From assembly GCA_937944405.1 (NCBI GenBank), contig CALDYR010000117.1:1-64000 (forward strand): DNA of 64,000 bases, given 5' to 3'. Below, in pieces: positions 1 through 7,044 of this stretch. Under the pieces are notes generated by a model. The model did not search any database. It was given only the letters and a program-made list of their open reading frames with translations, and was not told where the DNA came from. The position numbers were made by a program, and so were the translations under genes. This DNA comes from an uncultured Pirellulaceae bacterium (lineage in GTDB: Bacteria > Planctomycetota > Planctomycetia > Pirellulales > Pirellulaceae). Positions within the stretch are counted from its first letter, which is position 1; each line of letters begins with the position of its first letter.

Positions 1-1
1 C

Positions 2-943
2 TGGACCGTGTTCGGACTGTTCGTTATTGGCTCAGTGGCCACGATATTGGCCGATGTTTTGATCAAAACCAAACGCATCGACCTAATCTCTAGTCTCTAT
101 TTTGGGTTGGTGGTAGGCTTCTTTCTAACCTTCATTGTCAACGTCGCGCTGACACCATTGTTCAACATACTGGGACGTAATGATGTGATCGGCGGAGCGG
201 GCAGCGCTGATTTGATCCGCTCGTTGGTGATCTCGTTTTTAGGTTCGGCCATCTGTTACACGTGCGTCAGTCTATTGTGGCAGACCAAGGACGACTTCCG
301 ATTTGTAATTCCCTACGTGGAATTCAGCAAAGATGTTAAAGGCCTTAAACCCTATGTGCTCGACACCAGCGTCGTGATTGACGGCAGAATCGCCGACGTA
401 ATCGACACCGGCATCATCGACAATGCCTTGGTGATGCCGCGTTTCGTTTTAGCCGAACTTCAGGCCATCGCCGACAGCAGCGACAAAATGCGACGCGCCA
501 AAGGTCGCCGCGGTATGGACGTGTTGGACAAAATGCGAAAAAACACGCAAATTGATCTGAAAATCTACGACCGCGAACTCCCAGAGATGCAAGGCCAACC
601 GGTCGACATGAAGCTTTTGATGTTAGCCCGGCATTTAGAGGGAAAAGTGGTCACCGGAGATTTCAATCTGAACAAGGTTGCCAAACTCCAAAACGTATCA
701 GTGATCAACCTCAACGAAATCGCTAATTCTCTAAAACCCGTCTTTTTGCCCGGTGAAAGGATCTCGATTCGTGTCGTCAAGGCTGGTGAAACGCTCGGGC
801 AGGGTGTAGGGTATCTTGACGATGGCACCATGATTGTTGTCGAAGATGGCAAAGACTTCATCGGTCGCGAAGCCGAAATCACTGTCACCAGCATGCTTCA
901 AACGAGCGCCGGCAGAATGGTCTTCGGACGGGTATCGGCTTAA
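2..943 (+). CDS. Membrane PIN/TRAM domain protein (YacL-like), 5' end outside window
   Basis: The reading frame is open from the first bases, so the gene probably begins before the window; a GTG at position 8 is only the first in-window start codon. The visible N-terminus holds several hydrophobic segments (about residues 1-95). A PIN nuclease domain follows (about 116-235), with the Asp-bearing motif YVLDTSVVIDGRI and a later VVTGDFNLNKVA. The C-terminal 60 residues (LPGERISIRVV to the end) look like a TRAM RNA-binding domain. This order matches the YacL family of membrane-anchored PIN-TRAM proteins, presumed RNases whose substrate is generally unknown. The family call is firm; catalytic activity is inferred from the conserved acidic residues. 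Confidence 0.85.
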   Translation, partial: WTVFGLFVIGSVATILADVLIKTKRIDLISSLYFGLVVGFFLTFIVNVALTPLFNILGRNDVIGGAGSADLIRSLVISFLGSAICYTCVSLLWQTKDDFRFVIPYVEFSKDVKGLKPYVLDTSVVIDGRIADVIDTGIIDNALVMPRFVLAELQAIADSSDKMRRAKGRRGMDVLDKMRKNTQIDLKIYDRELPEMQGQPVDMKLLMLARHLEGKVVTGDFNLNKVAKLQNVSVINLNEIANSLKPVFLPGERISIRVVKAGETLGQGVGYLDDGTMIVVEDGKDFIGREAEITVTSMLQTSAGRMVFGRVSA

Positions 944-1384
944 ACTTCTAACCACCGCCGTCTCTCCATACGAACAATTTTGCGCCCTTGGGCTTCATTC
1001 GAGATTGTAAATTTGACAACCGCGGATCTTGAGTTAGCGTCCGTTGGGATCTCAACACCCATTTTGGCAATAATTACCAATCAAAATTTCCGTAAACCGC
1101 ACGACCGCACCAAGAAAAAAATTTATCAAGCCAAAATCAGTTCGGCGGCACAGAATCGGCGGCACTTTTATCACCGTGTGATACCTTTGGTTGAAAGCGA
1201 ATTTGCGTTGAGAAATCAACACGATTTGGTAACGGACAATTCGAAATTCGATTTTCTTACATCACCTCGGACGCTGGCTGCAAACCTTTTTGCAGCCAGC
1301 GTTTTTTCGAGACACCATCCACCGATCGATCCACTGTTTGCTTATCTTCCTTGGTGATGAGGGTGGCCAATGTGGAGAGTTTTA
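944..1384. other. Intergenic gap of 441 bp with a terminator and no supported gene
   Basis: A 125-codon open frame runs through here (980-1357), but it reads straight through a strong terminator hairpin and its translation resembles nothing I recognise, so I do not call it. The only clear element is the hairpin at 1271-1307. The AT-rich stretch at about 1190-1260 just before it could hold a small RNA or simply be the 3' trailer of the PIN/TRAM gene. Confidence 0.5.
1271..1307 (+). terminator. Strong intrinsic terminator
   Basis: A perfect 12-bp stem (ACGCTGGCTGCA at 1271-1282 pairing with TGCAGCCAGCGT at 1291-1302) closes an 8-nt loop and runs into a T tract at 1302-1307. This is a textbook Rho-independent terminator for plus-strand transcription. 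It lies 328 nt after the PIN/TRAM stop codon, which is far for that gene's own terminator. Confidence 0.85.
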
Positions 1385-2119
1385 TCAAAATGATCGGCGC
1401 TTATTGCTTATGAGATCGCGCTTTTGAACCGCCGAAAATACAACGTGTTCGTTAATCCGTTGCTTCCACTGGTTCACCGTTGTCTCATTTTTAACAAACA
1501 CCGAAACCGCGTTGTCGCAAAACGGTGGCGTAAAACAATGTCGGGAATGAAATCGCTTGTTACGAAAGAGGCCGCTGCTTCTCAATTCCGCATTGCCGAT
1601 AAAATTCACCGCTAAAACACCGGAGCGACTTAGGTGTCGACACAGACATTGGGTCCATTCATCGTCCACCTCGAACGCTCGGGCAACTTCTCCGTCGGTG
1701 TCCCCGAAGAGGTCATCAATGATAAGATCAAATTTCGGCCCGTGATAATTTTGTAACCAAACCCGCGCGTCGGCATGAATTAACATCGCATCACTTTGCC
1801 CGATATCAAACCACTTCTTGGCGATCAAGATGTGGACAGCATCCAATTCGACCCCCAAAATTTCGCACTCAGGAAATAGGGCGACCAGCTGTTTAATCAC
1901 AACGCCTCCGCCGACGCCTAAAATCAGAACACGCTGTAGCTTCGACTCTTCGATGAAAAACGCGGCGGTCATCAATGAATCCCAAACCGATCGCGTCAGC
2001 AAACGAGACGGATTCCACTGGCTGTGGAAAACACCGTTGGTGTAAAGCCGTACAGACTTTCCAGCGGTACGAACCTCATGGAGAGTATCACCAGTGCGCT
2101 GCGACCAAACAATGGCCAT
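1385..2119 (-). CDS. Spermidine synthase-like SAM-dependent methyltransferase-fold protein
   Basis: This 244-residue protein has the Rossmann core of the spermidine synthase family. The glycine-rich loop RVLILGVGGG sits near residue 65, followed by the acidic cofactor-binding motif ILGVELD, then a HADARVWL segment and an FDLIIDDLFGD strand where the synthases keep their catalytic acid. It is shorter than a true spermidine synthase (about 280-300), and the C-terminal 45 residues are basic and divergent. No polyamine genes lie nearby. It may be a member of the wider family of uncharacterised spermidine-synthase-like proteins rather than a polyamine enzyme. It is monocistronic and starts at an ATG at 2119. 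Confidence 0.75.
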   Translation of the reverse strand: MAIVWSQRTGDTLHEVRTAGKSVRLYTNGVFHSQWNPSRLLTRSVWDSLMTAAFFIEESKLQRVLILGVGGGVVIKQLVALFPECEILGVELDAVHILIAKKWFDIGQSDAMLIHADARVWLQNYHGPKFDLIIDDLFGDTDGEVARAFEVDDEWTQCLCRHLSRSGVLAVNFIGNAELRSSGLFRNKRFHSRHCFTPPFCDNAVSVFVKNETTVNQWKQRINEHVVFSAVQKRDLISNKRRSF

Positions 2120-2245
2120 GAAAGACCTCGATATAAACGTGGGATGCCAGTCGATTATCCATTAATCCCTCATACTATCGCCGGATTTGATTGCAAATAG
2201 AACCCAAGGGAAAGTGTGATCATTTCACATCGCCAATCGACGGGC

Positions 2246-2251
2246 TATAAT
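2246..2251 (+). promoter_or_regulatory. Possible -10 box (TATAAT)
   Basis: A perfect TATAAT at 2246-2251 and a second at 2411-2416 both occur in the context GCTATAAT, upstream of the gene starting at 2498. Neither has a convincing -35 hexamer at 17 bp spacing (TTTCAC and GGCCAC). Candidates only. Confidence 0.25.
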
Positions 2252-2287
2252 TACAGTGCTTGCTAGAACTTTGTGGCACCCAGTGCG

Positions 2288-2410
2288 TCCAAAGCTTGCC
2301 TTTTCCAGTGAATGCAGTGGGGTTCGCCCAAATTCCTTTAAACACAGCGTCGGGAATTATCGCCAATCCTACTACGATTTCGAAGCTGGCCACCTAAACC
2401 TGCGAAGAGC
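2288..2410 (+). repeat. Long interspersed repeat, copy A
   Basis: This stretch aligns over its whole length with 23484-23618. Shared blocks appear in the same order: AAGCTTG, GTGAATGC, AATTCC, TAAACACAGC, GAATT, CCAAT, ACGATTTC, GCC and GAAGAGC. The two halves around TAAACACAGC form an imperfect inverted repeat. The right half (2354-2374) resembles the short repeat core found at 19259, 54687 and 63957. Confidence 0.7.
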
Positions 2411-2497
2411 TATAATCATTGGTGGTTCTGATTTTCCGGATGCCGCTTCACGTAACTGCGGGCGTCGCCAGACGAAGCTATTTCTGAAACCATTGAA

Positions 2498-4102
2498 ATG
2501 AGCACCCATAACCCATCGCAGCCCGAACGTGCCCATATGAAAACTGCCAAGCCAAAAGAAGACGAACAAATCATCGACGATGAAATGTTGGAAGAGGAAA
2601 TGTCGCGAGAGGAAATCGGTGAAAGCAGATTTTTGCTATTCAACGTGATGCCTTCTTGGGTTGTCAGCTTCATCGCCCACGTCGTACTGATTCTCCTGAT
2701 GGGTTTCTTGATCATGCCGAAGATCGAAGACAATTCGGTCAGCTTCCAAGCCAGCGCAGTCGCGTCCGAAAGCATCGATTCCATCGACTTAAATCTCGAT
2801 GCAGATCTTGACATTTCCGATGATGTTTTAAAAACCGAAATCACTGAAGAGGTCGTCGACAACGTCGAGGAGTTTGCCCCCGAAATCGACGTCGAGATTC
2901 CCTTCGAAAAATTCAACGAATTCGATCTTACCTCCGAGGTTTTTGACACTACGGCATCCTCCACCGACAGTTTTGAAGTTGGCGTTGCCAACGAAGTCCA
3001 AAGCCGCAGCGCCGAATCCAAACAACGGTTACTGCGTGAGTACGGAGGCAGCAAGGCGTCCGAAGAAGCCGTCGCATTGGCGTTGAAATGGATCGTCGAC
3101 CACCAATTACCGGACGGAGGCTGGAACTTCGATCACCAGATTGGTTCGGGCGATCGCAGCAGCCCCGACACCGGCAACGCAGTCGAAGCTCGCGCCGGCG
3201 CGACCGCGATCGCGTTGTTGCCGCTATTGGGCAACGGTCAAACCCACCTTGCCGGCAAATATAAAAAAGCCGTTCGGCGCGGCCTGGAATACCTAATGGC
3301 CCGTGGAAACCCGCAAAGCAACGGAGCCATTTCTTATATGGAACCCAGTGGCACCATGTATTCGCATGGTTTGGCCTCCATCGTTTTCGCCGAAGCATTT
3401 GCGATGACCGAAGACCCGCTACTGGCCCCTTTTGCTCAAGGGGCGATTTGGTTTATCGAACAGGCGCAAGATCCCGTCGGTGGCGGCTGGAGATACAACA
3501 TCCGAGAACCCGGTGACACTTCCGCGGTCGGTTGGCAAGTCATGGCAATCAAAAGCGCGAAACTTTCTGGCATTCAAATTAGAAAACGCACCTTCAAACT
3601 GATCGATAAATTCCTGAACAATGTTTCGGTTGGAGATGGAGCCCTTTACGGATACCTCGATTCCCCCACGCGCGTCGACAAAGGGCGACGTGGAGTCACC
3701 GCCATTGGTCTACTTTGCCGAATGTATATGGGATGGGAAAAAGATCATCCGGGCCTCAAAGCCGGCGTCGAATGGCTCAGCGACGAAGTTGGCCCCGATG
3801 TCAATGAGGACATCGACCTAACCGATATTTACTACAACTACTACGGCACCCAAGTAATGAAACAGTATGGTGGTACCCATTGGCGAAAGTGGAACGCTAA
3901 GATGCGCGACTACCTTGTCAAAACCCAAGATAAATCAGGCCCCGCCACTGGTAGTTGGATCTTTCAACGACGCCAACACTCGATTGAAAAAGGAGGCAGG
4001 CTCTATTGCACCGCGATGGCGTGCATGACACTGGAAGTCTATTACCGGTACTTGCCGCTATACACCCAAAAGGCAACCGAAGACAACTTCCCGCTGGACT
4101 GA
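2498..4102 (+). CDS. Membrane-anchored prenyltransferase/squalene-oxidase repeat protein
   Basis: The protein has 534 residues. A charged N-terminus (about 1-50) is followed by one membrane segment (53-73, SWVVSFIAHVVLILLMGF), then an acidic linker to about 165. The rest is an alpha/alpha-toroid of the prenyltransferase and squalene oxidase repeat type, with recurrent motifs such as ALKWIVDHQLPDGGWNF, QDPVGGGWRYN and IYYNYYGTQVM. Proteins of this layout are common in planctomycetes; the toroid is presumed to face the periplasm. Real terpene cyclases need a catalytic DxDD, which I do not see, so cyclase activity should not be assumed. Function unknown; fold call firm. Confidence 0.85.
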   Translation: MSTHNPSQPERAHMKTAKPKEDEQIIDDEMLEEEMSREEIGESRFLLFNVMPSWVVSFIAHVVLILLMGFLIMPKIEDNSVSFQASAVASESIDSIDLNLDADLDISDDVLKTEITEEVVDNVEEFAPEIDVEIPFEKFNEFDLTSEVFDTTASSTDSFEVGVANEVQSRSAESKQRLLREYGGSKASEEAVALALKWIVDHQLPDGGWNFDHQIGSGDRSSPDTGNAVEARAGATAIALLPLLGNGQTHLAGKYKKAVRRGLEYLMARGNPQSNGAISYMEPSGTMYSHGLASIVFAEAFAMTEDPLLAPFAQGAIWFIEQAQDPVGGGWRYNIREPGDTSAVGWQVMAIKSAKLSGIQIRKRTFKLIDKFLNNVSVGDGALYGYLDSPTRVDKGRRGVTAIGLLCRMYMGWEKDHPGLKAGVEWLSDEVGPDVNEDIDLTDIYYNYYGTQVMKQYGGTHWRKWNAKMRDYLVKTQDKSGPATGSWIFQRRQHSIEKGGRLYCTAMACMTLEVYYRYLPLYTQKATEDNFPLD

Positions 4103-4268
4103 TCTCCGACGATGGATCTTTTACGGTGGGAGTTTCTTCGAACTATCCCAACAATTCAGTGACTCCAGCATAAGCAGTCGTTGGCTTCATCAATCAAACT
4201 AGAGAAAACTAGAGAGGGTTCAATCCCCCTGCGATTTCTGGAAAAACCTTACTCAAGGATGAAAGAAA

Positions 4269-5471
4269 ATGTCCCCCATAAGACTCATCGAACGCGCGTC
4301 GTGGTCGCGTTCGTTTTGCATCAACAGTTTAGGACTTGCGATCTTTTGCTCTGCCGCCATCGCGCAAGACTTTGAAATTCCGAAGATCAATGAATACTTC
4401 CCAAGTTCGAAGTTGCGCGTCAAACAAACGAAACTGACCCAAGCCAAGTTCCCCGCTGTCGACGTTCACACCCACTTTGGATTCAAGCTAAAACTTGACC
4501 AAGATGCACTCGGCGCTTACGTGGAATTGATGGACCGTCAAAACATCGCAATTTCTGTCAGCCTTGATTCAAAACTGGGTAATGAAGAAAAGCATTTAAC
4601 ATTTCTCAAACCCCATGCTGAACGTTTTTTGTCTTTTGCACACATCGACTTTATGGGCAGCGGCCCCCCCGAAACCCCCGTCAAATGGGCGTGCAACCAA
4701 CCCGGATTTGTACGCCTCACGTGCGAACAACTAAAAACCGCGAAATCAAAAGGCATTTGCGGGCTCAAGTTTTTTAAAACTTTCGGGCTGACGGTAAAAA
4801 AACCGGATGGCAGTTTGTACGCGATCGATGATCCCAAATGGTTTCCGATCTGGGAAACGTGCGGTGAACTTGGCCTTCCGGTGATTATTCACACCGCTGA
4901 TCCAATCGCTTTCTTCGATCCGATTGGGCCCCAAAACGAACGTTTTGAAGAACTGCTACGCCATCCAGATTGGAGTTTTCACGGTGACCAATTCCCATCC
5001 CGTGAGGCGCTTTTGAGCGCGCGTAACAACGTAATTCGGAAATTCAGCACCACCAAGTTCATCGGGGCTCACGTCGCCAATAGCTCAGAAGATTTAGCCG
5101 CCGCAGCATCGTGGCTGGATGAATTCCCCAACCTAACCGTGGAGATCGCTTCACGCATTTCTGAACTTGGCAGACAACCGTTTTCCGCCAAAGCATTTAT
5201 TGAAAAGTACCCTACCCGCATTCTTTTTGGTACCGATGGGCCTTGGCCAGAAGTGCGATTAGGCTACTACTGGCGTTTCCTAGAGACCAACGACGAGTAC
5301 TTTCCTTATTCCGAAAAAGAGCCCCAACCTCAGGGTTTTTGGAATATCTATGGGGTCGCGTTGTCTGACGATGTGTTGAAAAAAATCTACTTCCAAAACG
5401 CGTTCAACGTCATCCCCGGCCTCCGAACGGCATATCAAAACGTCATCAATCAAACAACGCAAACGCCCTGA
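4269..5471 (+). CDS. Secreted amidohydrolase-family (TIM-barrel) metal hydrolase
   Basis: This 400-residue protein begins with a signal peptide (hydrophobic core about 18-32, ending near SAAIAQ). The mature part has the amidohydrolase-2 pattern: the metal-binding VDVHTHFG near residue 65, a VIIHTADP strand with a further His, KFIGAHVAN near 263, and the C-terminal FGTDGPWP carrying the catalytic Asp. Members of this group are hydrolases or decarboxylases; the substrate cannot be told from sequence. A purine-rich AAGGATGAAAG stretch lies before the ATG. It is convergent with the DUF1501 gene downstream (85 bp apart). Confidence 0.8.
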   Translation: MSPIRLIERASWSRSFCINSLGLAIFCSAAIAQDFEIPKINEYFPSSKLRVKQTKLTQAKFPAVDVHTHFGFKLKLDQDALGAYVELMDRQNIAISVSLDSKLGNEEKHLTFLKPHAERFLSFAHIDFMGSGPPETPVKWACNQPGFVRLTCEQLKTAKSKGICGLKFFKTFGLTVKKPDGSLYAIDDPKWFPIWETCGELGLPVIIHTADPIAFFDPIGPQNERFEELLRHPDWSFHGDQFPSREALLSARNNVIRKFSTTKFIGAHVANSSEDLAAAASWLDEFPNLTVEIASRISELGRQPFSAKAFIEKYPTRILFGTDGPWPEVRLGYYWRFLETNDEYFPYSEKEPQPQGFWNIYGVALSDDVLKKIYFQNAFNVIPGLRTAYQNVINQTTQTP

Positions 5472-5555
5472 CACTCAGGCACCACTAAGTTCCAAGAAGA
5501 ACCAGTATTTATGCAGGGACCACTCAAGATAGGGACCGCTTGGGACAAGAAAAGC

Positions 5556-7040
5556 TTAGGACAGGATGTCCCTGATGACTTTTCCAAAGACGTCCGTTAA
5601 CCGGAAATAGCGCCCCTGAAAACGGTAGGTCAATCGTTCATGATCAATACCCAACAGATGCAAAATCGTGGCGTGCAGATCGTGGACATCGACTGGATCC
5701 TCGGTGATGTCGTAACAGAAATCATCAGTCGCGCCATGGACGTGCCCCCGTTTGACCCCGGCCCCTGACAACCACAACGAAAAACACTTTGCGTGGTGAT
5801 CGCGACCGTAAGTCGTCGCATCTAATTTGCCCTGGCAGTACGACGTCCGACCGAACTCGCCTCCCCACACGACTAACGTGTCTTCCAGCAGCCCGCGCTG
5901 TTTCAAATCATTCATCAGCGCTGCGGTGGCTTGATCGGTGTCTCGGCACTGTCCCGGCAATTGCTTTGGCAGCGTAACGTGCTGATCCCACCCCATGTGA
6001 AACAACTGGATGAACCGAACGTCGCGTTCGGCCAACCGCCGCGCCAACAAACAGTTATAAGCGTACGAACCGCGTTTTTGCACATCCGGTCCATAAGCAT
6101 CCAAAACATGTTGCGGTTCGTCTGAAAAATCGATCAACTCCGGCACCGAGGTTTGCATGCGGTACGCTAATTCATATTGCTCGATGCGGGTGTTGATTTC
6201 AGGATCGCCGAATTCGTCGAGCTTCTTTCGGTTCAATTTCGCCAAATCGTCCAACATCCGCCGTCGCGCAGTGGCGTCGATTCCCGTCGGATTGCCAAGA
6301 TACAAAACCGGATCGCCAATGCTCATCAATTTCACCCCTGCGTGGGTGGACGGCAAAAACCCACTGCCCCACAACCGGTCATACAGCGGTTGGCAATTGG
6401 GGCGCCCGGTCCCACGCGAAACCATCGCGATGAACGTCGGCAGGTTGTCGTTCATCGACCCCAAACCGTAGTGCAACCAAGACCCAATGCTGGGACGCCC
6501 GGCCAATTGATGCCCGGTTTGAAAAAACGTGATGGCCGGGTCATGGTTGATTGCTTCGGTGTGCATCGAACGAATCAAGCACATATCGTCAGCAAGCCCA
6601 GAAATATGCGGCAGCAACTCGTTGCACAGTTCGATACCGCTGTCGCCCATCGATTCAAATTTGTAACGCGTTCCCGCGATCGGGAAGGACTTCTGGCCTG
6701 CTGTCATTCCCGTGATGCGATGCTTCATGTCGACAAAATCACGAAGATCACTTCCCTCATTTTTCTGAAGCGCAGGTTTGTGGTCAAACAGTTCTATCTG
6801 CGAAGGGGCTCCGCTTTGAAACAAATAAATCACGCGTTTGGCTTTAGGCGGATGATGGTACTCCTTCAGCGCTCCGTTAGCGTTCAGCGGACCATTCGAG
6901 CCATCATTGACACCGGCCACGGCATCCCCGCCGAGTAACGACGCCAGCGCGGCGACACCAATGCCGGTGGCCGATTGGCCAAAAAAATGGCGCCGCGTTG
7001 GCAAAAGACACGCTTGAGTTTTCAGCTGATTTTCGTTCAT
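5556..7040 (-). CDS. DUF1501 domain protein with Tat signal
   Basis: DUF1501 proteins are sulfatase-like secreted proteins greatly expanded in planctomycetes and nearly always encoded beside DUF1549/DUF1553 partners, as here. The N-terminus has a twin-arginine signal (TRRHFFGQS and a hydrophobic run to ASLLGG), so export in folded form is expected. Family landmarks include KRVIYLFQSGAPSQIELFDHKP, MHTEAINHDPA, and the C-terminal GGEFGRT and GRDHHAKCFSLWLSGAG. I chose the ATG at 7040 (494 residues), which lies 4 nt after the stop of the upstream partner; an in-frame codon at 7067 would overlap that gene by 23 nt. Enzymatic role is not established for the family. Confidence 0.9.
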   Translation of the reverse strand: MNENQLKTQACLLPTRRHFFGQSATGIGVAALASLLGGDAVAGVNDGSNGPLNANGALKEYHHPPKAKRVIYLFQSGAPSQIELFDHKPALQKNEGSDLRDFVDMKHRITGMTAGQKSFPIAGTRYKFESMGDSGIELCNELLPHISGLADDMCLIRSMHTEAINHDPAITFFQTGHQLAGRPSIGSWLHYGLGSMNDNLPTFIAMVSRGTGRPNCQPLYDRLWGSGFLPSTHAGVKLMSIGDPVLYLGNPTGIDATARRRMLDDLAKLNRKKLDEFGDPEINTRIEQYELAYRMQTSVPELIDFSDEPQHVLDAYGPDVQKRGSYAYNCLLARRLAERDVRFIQLFHMGWDQHVTLPKQLPGQCRDTDQATAALMNDLKQRGLLEDTLVVWGGEFGRTSYCQGKLDATTYGRDHHAKCFSLWLSGAGVKRGHVHGATDDFCYDITEDPVDVHDLHATILHLLGIDHERLTYRFQGRYFRLTDVFGKVIRDILS

Positions 7041-7044
7041 CCCA

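Larger units (their letters stand above)
2120..2497. other. Intergenic region between divergent genes, with repeat and possible promoters
   Basis: This 378-bp gap separates the methyltransferase (minus) from the prenyltransferase-repeat gene (plus). It contains one copy of the long interspersed repeat (2288-2410) and two TATAAT boxes. An 81-codon open frame at 2256-2501 overlaps the repeat and is not considered a gene. Confidence 0.5.

Noticed and set aside
980-1357. 125-codon plus-strand open frame
   Set aside because: It runs through a perfect intrinsic terminator, and its translation has no recognisable features.
2416-3054. 212-codon minus-strand open frame opposite the prenyltransferase-repeat gene
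   Set aside because: Ser-rich shadow of the acidic coding sequence on the other strand, with no independent motif.
4210-4235. tRNA-like T-arm pattern (GAGGGTTCAATCCCCCTG)
   Set aside because: No matching acceptor stem, D arm or anticodon arm could be placed around it; it lies in a gene leader.
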